Notes: generated by a model from the sequence alone, not told the origin. DNA of 39,891 nucleotides from Curtobacterium flaccumfaciens UCD-AKU (GCF_000349565.1 NZ_KB714611.1:67067-106957), one strand, 5' to 3'; numbered from the stretch's first letter, positions 17,387-26,003 are shown. Numbers and translations are program-made.

Positions 17387-18682
17387 TCAGCCCTTGGCCG
17401 CAGCCTGGTTGGTGGTCTCGACGATGTCCTTCGCGTCACCCTTGCCGGCGAGCAGGTCGACGACGCTGGTGTTCAGCGCGTTGCCGACGTTCTGGCCGTA
17501 CAGGGTGTCCAGGTACTGCGAGACGAACGGGGCGTCCTGGTAGGCGGCCAGGGCCGACTTCAGGTAGTCCGAGTCGACGACCGACTGGGCGTCCTTGTTC
17601 ACCGGGATGGCGTTGAAGGCCTTGTAGTACGCCTCCTGGTTGTCCTTCTGCACGATGAAGTTCAGGAAGTCGGTGCACGCCTTCTTCGGGGCCTGTGCGG
17701 AGCAGGAGTTGCCGTCGACACCACCCATCATCGACTTCGGGTCACCCTTGCCACCGTCGGTCGCGGGGAACGGGAACCAGCCGAGGTCGGGCAGCGGCTT
17801 GGCGTCCGGCGTCAGCGATGCGATCACGCCCGGGTCCCACGCACCCATGAGCTCCATGGCCGCCTTGTGGTTGGCGAGGAGACCGGCGGAGCTGCCGGCA
17901 CCCTGCTGTGCCGCGGTGGTCAGGAAGCCGTTGTTGAAGGGCTTGGTGGCGTTGAAGTCCTCGAGCTGCTCGCCGGCCTTCGTCCAGCAGGCGTTGTCGA
18001 ACTTCAGGGACTTCGCCGCGTCCTCGAGCGTCTTCTGGCTGCACTCGCGGAGTGCGAAGTTGTAGTACCAGTGGGCGGCCGGCCAGGCGTCCTTCGCGCC
18101 GACGGCGACCGGGTCGATGTCCTTGGCCTTGAGCTTCGTGATCGCGTCGTTCAGCTCGTCCATGGTCGTGGGCGTGCCCTCGATGCCGGCTTCCTTGAAC
18201 AGGTCCTTCGAGTACCAGATGCCCTCGGGGAGCACCGCGCCGGGCATGGCGTAGGTCTTGCCGTCCTTCTCGTAGCCGGCGAACGTGCCCGCGCTGATGG
18301 ACTTCTTCGCGTCGGCGCTGATGGAGTCGGAGATGTCCATGAGCTGCCCGGCGGCGATCATCGCGTCCATCTTGCCGCCGCCACGCTGCAGGAACACGTC
18401 GGGGGCGTCGCCGGAGTTGAGAGCGGTCTGGAGCTTGCCGTCCAGGTCCTCGTTCTGGATCGCCTGGGTCTTGATGGTGACGTTCGGGTACTTCTCCTCG
18501 AACGCCTTGACCGTCGAGGCCCAGTAGGCCTTGCCCGGTCCGGTCGTCGAGTTGTGCCAGAAGGTCATCGTGACCTTCCCGCCGTCCTCGGAGGCATCGC
18601 TGCCCGCCGAGCACCCGCTGGCCACCAGTGCGGTCGCCCCGATCAGCGCGATGGCTGCCGCGGCACGGATCTTCCTCGTCAT
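17387..18682 (-). CDS. Sugar ABC transporter substrate-binding lipoprotein
   Basis: A 431-residue extracellular solute-binding protein of family 1 (MalE-like). It has a lipoprotein signal peptide with lipobox VASGC and Cys24. The mature N-terminus, VTMTFWHNSTTGPGKAYW, is typical of oligosaccharide binders. I chose the ATG at 18682, which has AGGAG upstream and gives a proper signal peptide. It is first in an operon that continues with two permeases and a GH3 glycosidase, so a beta-linked xylo- or gluco-oligosaccharide is the likely ligand. It is divergent from a LacI-family gene with operator-like palindromes between them. Confidence 0.93.
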   Translation of the reverse strand: MTRKIRAAAAIALIGATALVASGCSAGSDASEDGGKVTMTFWHNSTTGPGKAYWASTVKAFEEKYPNVTIKTQAIQNEDLDGKLQTALNSGDAPDVFLQRGGGKMDAMIAAGQLMDISDSISADAKKSISAGTFAGYEKDGKTYAMPGAVLPEGIWYSKDLFKEAGIEGTPTTMDELNDAITKLKAKDIDPVAVGAKDAWPAAHWYYNFALRECSQKTLEDAAKSLKFDNACWTKAGEQLEDFNATKPFNNGFLTTAAQQGAGSSAGLLANHKAAMELMGAWDPGVIASLTPDAKPLPDLGWFPFPATDGGKGDPKSMMGGVDGNSCSAQAPKKACTDFLNFIVQKDNQEAYYKAFNAIPVNKDAQSVVDSDYLKSALAAYQDAPFVSQYLDTLYGQNVGNALNTSVVDLLAGKGDAKDIVETTNQAAAKG

Positions 18683-18740
18683 CGTGGAACTCCTGAAGTG
18701 TCGTCGTTGACATGGAGCGACATCGACTGCCGCTGCGGAG

Positions 18741-18790
18741 AGCATGCCTGCTGCTCGGGGGCGGTGTCAATCGATATCGATAACGTTTTC
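18741..18790 (-). promoter_or_regulatory. Promoter and LacI-type operators for importer operon 1
   Basis: On the minus strand TTGACA (complement of 18765-18770), an 18-bp spacer and CATGCT (complement of 18741-18746) form a good promoter for the importer operon. Overlapping and just upstream of the -35 box is ATCGATATCGAT (18770-18781), a perfect 12-bp palindrome. GATAACGTTTTC (18779-18790) follows, with a CG-centred LacI-type pattern and one arm mismatch. The adjacent LacI-family regulator is the likely ligand. For that gene, TACGGT (18818-18823) ends six bases before its ATG, as in a leaderless promoter. Confidence 0.6.
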
Positions 18791-18829
18791 TTAACCGATC
18801 GCAGGGTGTCGCAGCGGTACGGTGTGCAC

Positions 18830-19873
18830 ATGGACTCGGCACTCGGCGCGCGTCCCGGTGCCGGCCGGGTGACGATCGGCGACGTGGCACGAGCGGCCGG
18901 GGTCTCGATCCCGACGGTCTCCAAGGTGATCAACCAGCGCGACGGTGTCGCCGCCGCCACCATGCTCCGCGTGCAGCAGGTGGTCGAGGACCTGGGGTAC
19001 GAGACCTCGCTGGTCGCCCGGAGCCTGCGCAGTTCGCGGACCGGGGTCGTCGGCATCCTGGTGCCCGAGTTCGAGCCGTTCTCGACCGAGCTGCTCCGCG
19101 GGATCTCGCGGGCGGCCACCGGCACCGGCTACGAACTGCTCGCCTACGCCGGCCTGATGACCGGCGCCGACCGACCCGGCTGGGAACGCCGGTCGCTGTC
19201 ACGACTGTCCGGCACCCTGATCGACGGCGCGATCGTGGTCACCCCGACCACGGCCCTGTCGAGCTCCTCGATCCCCGTCGTGGCGATCGACCCGCACACC
19301 GGGCCCGAGGGTCACGCCACCGTCGACGCCGACAACGAAGCCGGAGCCGTCCAGGCCGTCGAGCACCTGCTCGCGCTCGGGCACACCCGCATCGCGCACC
19401 TGCAGGGTCGCGCCGACCTGGCGTCCGCCCAGCTCCGGGCCGCCGGCTACCGTTCCGCCCTGACCGCCGCCGGCATCACCGTCGACGAGTGCCTGCTGCG
19501 CGACGGCGGCTACCAGGAGGACCAGTCCGCGGCCGTCACCCGGGATCTCCTGGCCCTCGACGACCGCCCCACCGCGGTGTTCGCGGCGAACGACTCGTCG
19601 GCGATCGGTGTGCTCCGCGCCGCGGCCGAGGTCGGGCTCCGCGTTCCCCAGGACCTGTCCGTCGTGGGCTTCGACGACGTGCCGCAGGCCTCCACCACGA
19701 CCCCGCCGCTCACCACGGTGTCGCAGCCGCTCGACGAGCTCGGGTCGCACGCCGTGCAGATGCTCCTGACCATGCTCCGTGGCGAGCCGACCACGGACCA
19801 CGTCCGGCTCCCCACGACCCTGCGGGTGCGGGCGAGCACCGGCCCGGCGCCGCGACCCACGGCCGGCCGCTGA
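18830..19873 (+). CDS. LacI-family transcriptional regulator
   Basis: A 347-residue LacI/GalR regulator. The helix-turn-helix is at about 14-35 (TIGDVARAAGVSIPTVSKVI). The hinge leads into a periplasmic-binding-protein-like sensor domain (VVGILVPEFEPFSTELLRGI; AVFAANDSSAIGVLRAA; SVVGFDDVPQAS). It is divergent from the importer/GH3 operon and very probably represses it until a sugar binds. No ribosome binding site is visible before the ATG, and a -10-like TACGGT sits six bases away, so a leaderless message is likely. The gene ends 13 bp from the converging AraC gene; an inverted repeat at 19867-19893 spans both stops. Confidence 0.93.
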   Translation: MDSALGARPGAGRVTIGDVARAAGVSIPTVSKVINQRDGVAAATMLRVQQVVEDLGYETSLVARSLRSSRTGVVGILVPEFEPFSTELLRGISRAATGTGYELLAYAGLMTGADRPGWERRSLSRLSGTLIDGAIVVTPTTALSSSSIPVVAIDPHTGPEGHATVDADNEAGAVQAVEHLLALGHTRIAHLQGRADLASAQLRAAGYRSALTAAGITVDECLLRDGGYQEDQSAAVTRDLLALDDRPTAVFAANDSSAIGVLRAAAEVGLRVPQDLSVVGFDDVPQASTTTPPLTTVSQPLDELGSHAVQMLLTMLRGEPTTDHVRLPTTLRVRASTGPAPRPTAGR

Positions 19874-19886
19874 GCACCCGTCGTCG

Positions 19887-20870
19887 TCAGCGGCGCAGGG
19901 TCTGCTTCGGGTACTCGCCGAACCGGGCCGCGTACGCCGCCGAGAACCGGCCGAGGTGGGCGAACCCCCACCGTCGGGCGACGTCACCGACGACCCCGGC
20001 CTGTGGGTCGAGCTCGAGCAGTTCGCCGTGGACCCGGTCGAGCCGGACCTCGCGCAGGTAGGTCAGCGGCGACACGTCGAAGACCCGGCGGAACGACTCC
20101 TGCACCGACCGCACGCTCAGGCCGGCGACCTCGGACAGCTCCTGGACGGTGACCGGCTCGGCGGCGTGGGCGTGGATGTACTCCACCGCGGCCCGCAGCC
20201 GGGCATTCCGGGGGAGATCGAGCACCGCGGGCAGGTCGTCGGCCTGCGGCGGGAACGTGTCCAGGAACGCGGTGGCGGCCGACCGCTTGGCCTCGTGCCA
20301 CGCGTCGGAGTCGGGCCCCTCGGCTCGCAGGGCACGCGACAGCGCCACGAGCGCCTCCTGCCAGCGCTCCGCGGTGTCGGGCTCCGGTACCCGGGTCGGG
20401 TCGAACCGCAGCGGCGCCGTCTCGACCTCCAGGTGCTCGTACGCGACGCGGTGCACGTAGTCACGCCCGAAGTGCACCAGCCGCTGGTCGTGGTCCTCGG
20501 CCGTGAACACGAAGTCGTCCTCGGGCGGCAGGAGCACGGGGACGTCGCGGCGCAGCTGCATCCGCGCACGCCCGGAGTCGAGCGACGCGGTGCCGCTCGT
20601 GATCCAGGTCACGACGTAGTCCGCCCCGACGGGCACCGAGCCACGCACGGCACCGCGGAGCCGCGAACGCCGGATGCTCACCTCGGAGTCGCCGACGGCC
20701 GTGTACCGGTACGAGAAGTCGTCGTCGATGCGCCGGACGGACCACCGATCGACACCGTGGACGGCGGCGAGGTCGCGCTCGGCGGCGTAGGGGTCCCCGC
20801 CGGCGACCTCGAACCGCACCGGTTCGCCGGCCCGGTCGGCACCCTGCGGGTCCGGGACGGGGTCAGCCAC
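19887..20870 (-). CDS. AraC-family transcriptional regulator
   Basis: About 327 residues. The N-terminal part (DDFSYRYTAVGDSEVSIRRS to DYVHRVAYEHLEVE) looks like the AraC-binding-like sensor domain. The C-terminal double helix-turn-helix starts near residue 220 (EYIHAHAAEPVTVQELSEVA; SVRSVQESFRRVFDVSPLTYLRE) and ends WGFAHLGRFSAAYAARFGEYP. I chose the GTG at 20870, preceded by GGGAGC; an in-frame GTG at 20909 is possible. It is divergent from the marR-type gene and convergent with the LacI gene. The target genes are not evident from the neighbours. Confidence 0.87.
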   Translation of the reverse strand: MADPVPDPQGADRAGEPVRFEVAGGDPYAAERDLAAVHGVDRWSVRRIDDDFSYRYTAVGDSEVSIRRSRLRGAVRGSVPVGADYVVTWITSGTASLDSGRARMQLRRDVPVLLPPEDDFVFTAEDHDQRLVHFGRDYVHRVAYEHLEVETAPLRFDPTRVPEPDTAERWQEALVALSRALRAEGPDSDAWHEAKRSAATAFLDTFPPQADDLPAVLDLPRNARLRAAVEYIHAHAAEPVTVQELSEVAGLSVRSVQESFRRVFDVSPLTYLREVRLDRVHGELLELDPQAGVVGDVARRWGFAHLGRFSAAYAARFGEYPKQTLRR

Positions 20871-20991
20871 GGCGCCCTGCTCCCGACGCCGCCACCCGGA
20901 CCGTTCCACGAACCGCGCTATGTGGATACGCTGGGGTGGTGACTGCGGCGTATCGTGACCCGGACGAGACCCGTGCAGAGGGGGCGCTGTC

Positions 20992-21438
20992 GTGAGCGAT
21001 GTCGACCTCGACGCAGCGCTGACCCGGCTCGAGGCCGCGGTCTCCGAACTCCGCGGGCGGCTGCGCGACGAACTCGGCGTCTCCGGCGGCGACCTGACGC
21101 TGCTGCAGTTCGTGTCCCGCGCCGAAGCAGCGGGCCGGACCGTGCGCGTGAAGGACCTGTCGAAGCACCTGGGACTCACCGGCCCGGCGGTCACCGGCAT
21201 GGTGGACCGACTCGAGCACAGCGGACACCTCAGTCGCGTCCCGAACCCCGACGACGGCCGGAGCCGGTACATCGAGCTGACCGATGCCGCCCGCCGCGAC
21301 TACACGCGCGCGATGGACGGCACGAACAAGCACCTGCACGACCTGATGGCCTCCTTCTCGGAACGGGAGCGGGCCAGGTTCGTGCGGATCATCGACCGCA
21401 TCGTCGCAGCCGTCGATCTCGGCGCACCGAGCCCCTGA
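20992..21438 (+). CDS. MarR-family transcriptional regulator
   Basis: A 148-residue winged-helix regulator, normal for MarR. The recognition region is KDLSKHLGLTGPAVTGMVDRLEHSGHLSR, and the wing has PDDGRSRYIELTDAARR. The GTG start at 20992 has AGAGGGGG upstream. Members usually repress an adjacent exporter or detoxification gene, but no such gene is adjacent here. Its downstream flank carries a 53-bp imperfect palindrome that resembles a MarR operator. The regulated gene may lie elsewhere or may have been lost. Confidence 0.9.
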   Translation: MSDVDLDAALTRLEAAVSELRGRLRDELGVSGGDLTLLQFVSRAEAAGRTVRVKDLSKHLGLTGPAVTGMVDRLEHSGHLSRVPNPDDGRSRYIELTDAARRDYTRAMDGTNKHLHDLMASFSERERARFVRIIDRIVAAVDLGAPSP

Positions 21439-21476
21439 CGGCAGGGTACGGGCGGTCAGCGCGACGCTCGGACGAA

Positions 21477-21529
21477 TGTCCAGCATACGCAGCTAGGTAA
21501 GTTCTCTACCTATCTCCGTATGCCGGACA
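21477..21529. promoter_or_regulatory. 53-bp imperfect palindrome beside marR
   Basis: Left arm 21477-21499 and right arm 21507-21529 match at 20 of 23 positions around a 7-nt centre (AGTTCTC). Nested perfect blocks are TGTCC/GGACA, GCATACG/CGTATGC and TAGGTA/TACCTA. It lies 39 bp after the MarR gene and 4 bp from the stop of the converging permease gene. It could be a bidirectional terminator. However, the less GC-rich core TAGGTA-N7-TACCTA looks more like a MarR-family operator. Confidence 0.6.
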
Positions 21530-21533
21530 CCCG

Positions 21534-22382
21534 TCACCCCTTGACGGCGCCGGAGGTCAGACCGGACACGATCGAGCGGCGGAACACGAGCACCAGGATC
21601 ACGATCGGCACCGTGGCGGCCACGCTCGCGGCGAAGATCTGCGCGAACGGCACCGTGAACTGCGTCCCGAAGAGCGCGATGCCGACCGGGATCGTCCGGA
21701 ACGAGTTCTCGCTGTTGAAGGTCAGCGCCATCAGGAACTCGCTCCACGATGCCGTGAAGGTGAAGACGCCGACCGTGAACAGGCCCGGCTTGGCCATCGG
21801 CAGGATCACGCTCAGCACGGTGCGCCACGCCCCGGCCCCGTCGATCTCGGACGCCTCCTCGATCGTCGACGGGATCCCCTGCAGGTAGTTCCGCATGATC
21901 CAGATGGCGAACGGCAGGTTGAACGCGACGTACGGCACGATCAGACCCGGGTACGAGTTGAGCAGCCCGAGGTTGCGCTCGAGCAGGTACAGCGGCGTCA
22001 GCACCGCGATCGCCGGGAACACCGACAGCATGAGCAACGAGGTCATGATCGCCGTTCGGCCCCGGATGAACCGGCCGGCCAGCGCGTACCCGGCCAGGAA
22101 CGCCAGCGCGAGCACGATCACCGTGGTCGACACCGACACGATGACGCTGTTCACCATGTACTGGCCGAGCGCGTTGTCACGGAAGGCCACCACGAAGTTG
22201 TCGAAGGTGAACGACTGCGGCCACACGGTGGGCGGCGACTGCCCGATCTCGGACGCCGGCTTGAGCGACGTCGTGACGAGCCAGTACAGCGGCAGCGCCG
22301 TGAGCACCGCGATGACGACACCGCTGACGTTCACGGTGTTGACCCACTTCCGCCAGCCCTTGCGCACACGTTGACGGGGCAT
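21534..22382 (-). CDS. Carbohydrate ABC transporter permease (MalG type)
   Basis: A 282-residue permease with six membrane segments and the EAA loop EEASEIDGAGAWRTVLSVIL. I chose the ATG at 22382, which shares one base with the upstream permease stop (TGATG) and follows GAGGGGA. Earlier in-frame sequence lies inside that permease gene. It forms the channel of importer 2 with its partner. It is the last gene of the operon and ends beside the 53-bp palindrome. No enzyme gene follows, unlike importers 1 and 3. Confidence 0.92.
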   Translation of the reverse strand: MPRQRVRKGWRKWVNTVNVSGVVIAVLTALPLYWLVTTSLKPASEIGQSPPTVWPQSFTFDNFVVAFRDNALGQYMVNSVIVSVSTTVIVLALAFLAGYALAGRFIRGRTAIMTSLLMLSVFPAIAVLTPLYLLERNLGLLNSYPGLIVPYVAFNLPFAIWIMRNYLQGIPSTIEEASEIDGAGAWRTVLSVILPMAKPGLFTVGVFTFTASWSEFLMALTFNSENSFRTIPVGIALFGTQFTVPFAQIFAASVAATVPIVILVLVFRRSIVSGLTSGAVKG

Positions 22383-23350
22383 CAGTCGTCCCCTCCCTTC
22401 GCCTGGTTCCGGAACGCCCGGAGGAACAGCAGACACCCGGCCGCGACGATGATCGCGGTCGAGGTCGCGATCGCGGCGCCCGGACCGATGTTGATGTCCT
22501 GGAAGAGCACCTTGTAGCCCATGATCGCGAGCGACTGGGTGGCGGTGCCCGGTCCGCCGTTCGTCAGCACGAACGGCAGGTCGAAGACGCCGAACGCCTG
22601 CAGGATGCGGAACAGCACCGCGATAGTCAGGGTCGGGGTGAGCTGCGGCAGCACCACACGCCAGAACGTCTGCCAGGTGCTCGCCCCGTCGAGCTCGGCG
22701 GCCTCGTAGTGGTCCTCGGAGATCTGCACCAGCCCGGCGAGCAGGATGATCGCGACGAACGGCGTCGTCTTCCAGATGTCCGCGACCATCAGCCCGGTGA
22801 TCGCGGGCACCGGTTCACCGAGGATCACCGGGGCGTCCCCGAACAGACCGAAGAACCACGTCGCGACGCCGTAGGTGCTGTCGTAGATGTACTTCCACAG
22901 CTGCGCGTTGACGATGGTGACGAGCGACCACGGGATGAGCATGAGCGCGAGCATCCAGCCGCGGGTGGCCCCGAGCCGCTCGAGCACCAGCGCGACGAGC
23001 ATGCCGAGCACGAGCTCGACCGAGACCGTCACCACCGTGTAGAGCACCGTGAACCCGAGCGCCCGGTACCAGTCGGCACTCTGCAGCAGGGCCGCGTAGT
23101 TGTCGAACCCGAACGACTGGATGGTGAAGCCCTCGTAGCCGACCTCGACGTCCGCGAGGCTCAGGACGACCGAGTACACGACCGGGAAGATCGTGACCGC
23201 GGCGACCACCAGGAGCGCCGGGGCCGCGAAGCCCCACGCACCCCGCGAGCGGATGCGGTCGAGACGCGACCGCCCCGTCGGCCGGGGCGGCGGATCGACG
23301 CGCCCCGTGCCTCCAGGCCGTGCCGGCCGTGTCGCGGTGCCGGCGCTCAC
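22382..23350 (-). CDS. Carbohydrate ABC transporter permease (MalF type)
   Basis: About 322 residues. An Arg/Pro-rich cytoplasmic N-terminus of about 40 residues precedes six membrane segments (first: AAPALLVVAAVTIFPVVYSV) and an EAA loop starting EAAELDGASTWQTFWRVVLP. The GTG at 23350 overlaps the stop of the substrate-binding protein gene (GTGA). It is a CUT1-family importer subunit. The sugar cannot be inferred from the permease. Confidence 0.91.
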   Translation of the reverse strand: MSAGTATRPARPGGTGRVDPPPRPTGRSRLDRIRSRGAWGFAAPALLVVAAVTIFPVVYSVVLSLADVEVGYEGFTIQSFGFDNYAALLQSADWYRALGFTVLYTVVTVSVELVLGMLVALVLERLGATRGWMLALMLIPWSLVTIVNAQLWKYIYDSTYGVATWFFGLFGDAPVILGEPVPAITGLMVADIWKTTPFVAIILLAGLVQISEDHYEAAELDGASTWQTFWRVVLPQLTPTLTIAVLFRILQAFGVFDLPFVLTNGGPGTATQSLAIMGYKVLFQDINIGPGAAIATSTAIIVAAGCLLFLRAFRNQAKGGDD

Positions 23351-24666
23351 AGCGCTGCTCCCTGCAGTGCCAGCGAGATGGCGGAGGCCATCGCGCTGGT
23401 GCCGCCGTCGACGGACGCCTGCCCACCGAGGATGCTGTTGCCGTTCTGGTAGATGCCCTGCGACACCTTCGGGTAGTAGGCGGTCGAGGTCGGGCGGGGC
23501 ACGAGCGTGATGCCCGCCGCCGTGTCGTAGGTGGGACGCTCCTGGCGCTTCGCGTCCTCGCTGACGAGTGAGGCGCTCCGCGCCGGCAGGACGCCGCCCT
23601 CGCGGGTCAGGAACTGCTGCGCGGTCTCGCTCGACATCCAGCGCGCGAAGGTCAGTGCCGCCGCGGGCTCCTGCGTGTGCGGGTTGATGTAGTTCCCCCA
23701 CCCGCCGATCGTCGAGTGGTGCTCGTCCATGCCGTCGAACGTCGGCCGGGCGGCCAGACCCACCTTGCCGGCGACCCGGCTGTCCGGACCGTTCGCGATC
23801 CCCCACGCGTACGACCAGTTGCGGAGGAACGCCGCACGGCCGCCGGAGAACGCGTCGTTGGTGTCCTGCTCCTGGTACGTCAGGGTGGCCCGCGGCGACG
23901 CCCCCTCGGTGATCAGCGAGCGCATGAACTCGAAGGCGCGCTTGGTCTCGGAGCTCGTCGTCTCGGGCTTGGTCAGGTCGTCGTTGAGCAACGACCCACC
24001 AGCATCCGCGACGAACTCGGTGACGTTGCAGGTCAGCCCCTCGTACACGTCGCCCTGGAACGCGAACCCGTAGCTGACGTCACCGGTGTCGACGAGCTTC
24101 GCGGCGGTCTCGCGCACTTCCTCCCACGACGCCGGCACCTGCAGGGAGTGCTTCGCGAGCAGGTCCTTCCGGTACAGGAAGAACGACTCGTCGATGTAGA
24201 GCGGGAACATGTAGTACGTGCCGTCGACGCTCGCCGCGAGCCGGAGCCCCTCGGGGAACTGGTCGAAGAAGTCCTCACCGACGAGCTGGTTCACCGGGGT
24301 CGCGAGCTTGTTCTTCGCGAACTGCCCGGGCCACGCGACGTCACCCAGGTAGACGTCCGGCGTGCTGCTGCCCGCCGCGATCTGGGTCGTCAGGCTGGTG
24401 CGGTTCGTGTCGGTGTCGCTCGGGGCACTGACGATCCGGACCCGGATGTTCGGGTGCTCCTTCTGGAACTCCGCGATGAGCCGACGACGCAGGTCACCCC
24501 CGTCCTTCGAGGCGACCTGGCCGGCCCACCAGCTGATCGTCGCCTCGCCCTCGGGCGGTTCGGTGGGCCAGTCCTCGACCCGCGTGCGCTCGGGTCGGGT
24601 GGAGCAGCCGGCGAGCAGCAGCACCCCCGCTCCCCCGAGCATGAACGTCCTCCGGTCGATGGCCAT
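23347..24666 (-). CDS. Sugar ABC transporter substrate-binding lipoprotein, Tat-like signal
   Basis: A 439-residue family 1 solute-binding protein. The N-terminus MAIDRRTFMLGGAG has a twin-arginine-like pattern, followed by LLLAGC with lipidated Cys21. It may therefore be exported folded by Tat, unlike the other two binding proteins in this window. The mature part includes ATISWWAGQVASKDGGDLRR and AAGSSTPDVYLGDVAW, typical of oligosaccharide binders. GGAGGAC lies just before the ATG. It heads importer operon 2. The neighbouring LacI-family gene upstream is the likely regulator. The ligand is unknown. Confidence 0.91.
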   Translation of the reverse strand: MAIDRRTFMLGGAGVLLLAGCSTRPERTRVEDWPTEPPEGEATISWWAGQVASKDGGDLRRRLIAEFQKEHPNIRVRIVSAPSDTDTNRTSLTTQIAAGSSTPDVYLGDVAWPGQFAKNKLATPVNQLVGEDFFDQFPEGLRLAASVDGTYYMFPLYIDESFFLYRKDLLAKHSLQVPASWEEVRETAAKLVDTGDVSYGFAFQGDVYEGLTCNVTEFVADAGGSLLNDDLTKPETTSSETKRAFEFMRSLITEGASPRATLTYQEQDTNDAFSGGRAAFLRNWSYAWGIANGPDSRVAGKVGLAARPTFDGMDEHHSTIGGWGNYINPHTQEPAAALTFARWMSSETAQQFLTREGGVLPARSASLVSEDAKRQERPTYDTAAGITLVPRPTSTAYYPKVSQGIYQNGNSILGGQASVDGGTSAMASAISLALQGAAL

Positions 24667-24697
24667 CCGTCCTCCTCGACGTGTGGTGCTGCGAACC

Positions 24698-24711
24698 TGT
24701 GCATCCACACA
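24698..24711. promoter_or_regulatory. Possible Crp/GlxR-type site upstream of importer 2
   Basis: TGTG-CATCCA-CACA fits the TGTG-N6-CACA core of actinobacterial Crp/GlxR sites. It is 32 bp upstream of the binding-protein start. A random match is possible; no clear -10/-35 pair could be placed beside it. Confidence 0.25.
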
Positions 24712-24787
24712 ACCAGGCGGAGCCTGGGCTGTCCGCAGGGATCTGTCGCTTTCGCTGGTGGCTCCGTGGGGCCGGGGCCGACGGCCT

Positions 24788-24819
24788 GGAGGCGCGTGGC
24801 AGGGACGACCCGCGCCTCC
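24788..24819. terminator. Terminator hairpin after the LacI gene
   Basis: GGAGGCGCG (24788-24796) pairs with CGCGCCTCC (24811-24819) around a 14-nt loop. It is about 15 bp beyond the stop of the minus-strand LacI gene and upstream of importer operon 2. It would separate the two transcription units. It belongs to the same GGAGGC/GCCTCC family as the hairpins at 77, 12891 and 31156. Confidence 0.65.
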
Positions 24820-24833
24820 GGACCGGCGGGCGG

Positions 24834-25850
24834 TCAGGCCGGGGCGGGGGCCGTGGACTCGGCGATCCGCAGCGTGCACGGCAGCAGGAAGTGCGGCAGG
24901 TCCTCCGAGGTGCCGTCGAGCTGCTCGATGAGGGCGTCGGCGGCCCGCACGCCGAGCTCCGGGCCGGGGGCGACCATCGTCGACAGCCGCGGGTAGTGCT
25001 GGTCCGCGTTCGCCTCGGACGACGCGATGCTGAGCACCGAGACGTCCTCGGGGACCCGCCGCCCGGCGGTGTACAGCCCGACCAGGACGCCGGCGGACGA
25101 GTCGTCCTTCATCACGAGCACAGCGGTGACGTCGGGGTCCGCCGCGAGCAGGTCACTCGTGGCCTGCCGGCCGCCGTCACTGCCGGGCCCCGCCGTGACG
25201 ATCGTCCCGGTCAGTCCGCGCTCGAGCATCGCCTGCCGGAACGTCGACTCGACGCGCAGGTGCGGTGCGTACCCGGCCATCGGGGTGCCCTCGAGGTCCT
25301 CGAGGACGAGCCCGAACCGCCGGTGCCCGAGGGCCTGGAGGTGGTCGAGGCTGTCCTCGATCGTCGTCTCGAAGTCGATGTCGACGAAGGGCAGCCCGCT
25401 GCTGTCGCGGGTCCGGCCGATCAGGGTGAACGGCACGTCGAGGTCGGTGAGGACGGCGACGCGGGGGTCGTCCATCCGCACCTCCATCAGGATGACGCCG
25501 TCCACGAGTCCGCCCGACACGAGGTCGTCCAGGTCGTCGCCGGCGGGGTCCACGGGCCAGAGCACGAGGTGGTACCCCCGCTCGGACGCACGCTCCGCCG
25601 CGCTCATGAAGAACTGCGAGGTGGTCGGGCTGAAGCGGTTGCCGGTGGTCGGGAACAGCAGCGCGATGATCCGGGTGCGTCGGCTCGCGAGCGCACGGGC
25701 GACGACGTTGCCACGGAACTTCAGCTCGCGCATCGCAGTCCGCACCCGCGCCGTGGTGCCGGGGGTCACGTACTTCGTCCCGTTCACCACGAAGGACACG
25801 GTGGCGATCGAGACCCCCGCCCGATCGGCGACCTGCTGCATCGTGGCCAT
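24834..25850 (-). CDS. LacI-family transcriptional regulator
   Basis: A 338-residue LacI/GalR regulator. The N-terminal helix-turn-helix is MQQVADRAGVSIATVSFVVNG, with hinge VVARALASRRTRIIALLFP. The sensor domain includes TAVLVMKDDSSAGVLVGL and SVLSIASSEANADQ. The ATG at 25850 has no ribosome binding site; TAGGAT lies seven bases upstream, which suggests a leaderless message. An ATG three codons later is an alternative. It is divergent from importer operon 3 across tandem AAGCGCTT palindromes, so it most likely represses that operon and itself. It also precedes importer operon 2 on the same strand, with a terminator between. Confidence 0.92.
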   Translation of the reverse strand: MATMQQVADRAGVSIATVSFVVNGTKYVTPGTTARVRTAMRELKFRGNVVARALASRRTRIIALLFPTTGNRFSPTTSQFFMSAAERASERGYHLVLWPVDPAGDDLDDLVSGGLVDGVILMEVRMDDPRVAVLTDLDVPFTLIGRTRDSSGLPFVDIDFETTIEDSLDHLQALGHRRFGLVLEDLEGTPMAGYAPHLRVESTFRQAMLERGLTGTIVTAGPGSDGGRQATSDLLAADPDVTAVLVMKDDSSAGVLVGLYTAGRRVPEDVSVLSIASSEANADQHYPRLSTMVAPGPELGVRAADALIEQLDGTSEDLPHFLLPCTLRIAESTAPAPA

Positions 25851-25880
25851 GCCGCTGATCCTAGCGCTCGCCGTGTCAGA

Positions 25881-25905
25881 AAAGCGCTTTACAGGTGAAG
25901 CGCTT
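25881..25905. promoter_or_regulatory. Tandem LacI-type operators and promoter for importer operon 3
   Basis: Two AAGCGCTT palindromes lie at 25882-25889 (extended to AAAGCGCTTT) and 25898-25905, with centres 16 bp apart. CG-centred palindromes of this form are classic LacI/GalR sites. They flank a plausible plus-strand -35 box TTTACA (25888-25893), with TAGCTT (25912-25917) as the -10 after an 18-bp spacer. Binding here would block the importer promoter and could also affect the leaderless LacI promoter on the other strand. Confidence 0.75.
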
Positions 25906-26003
25906 ATCTGTTAGCTTCTCGCCCCAGGAGCACAGCGACGATGACGTCAGCGGCCTCGTCGATGCGTGCCTGTCCCAGCATCCGTCAAGAGAAGAGCTCT
26001 GCA

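Noticed and set aside
24660..25930. LacI gene and importer 2 as one operon
   Set aside because: A 170-bp gap with a good terminator hairpin separates them, so they are probably independent transcripts.
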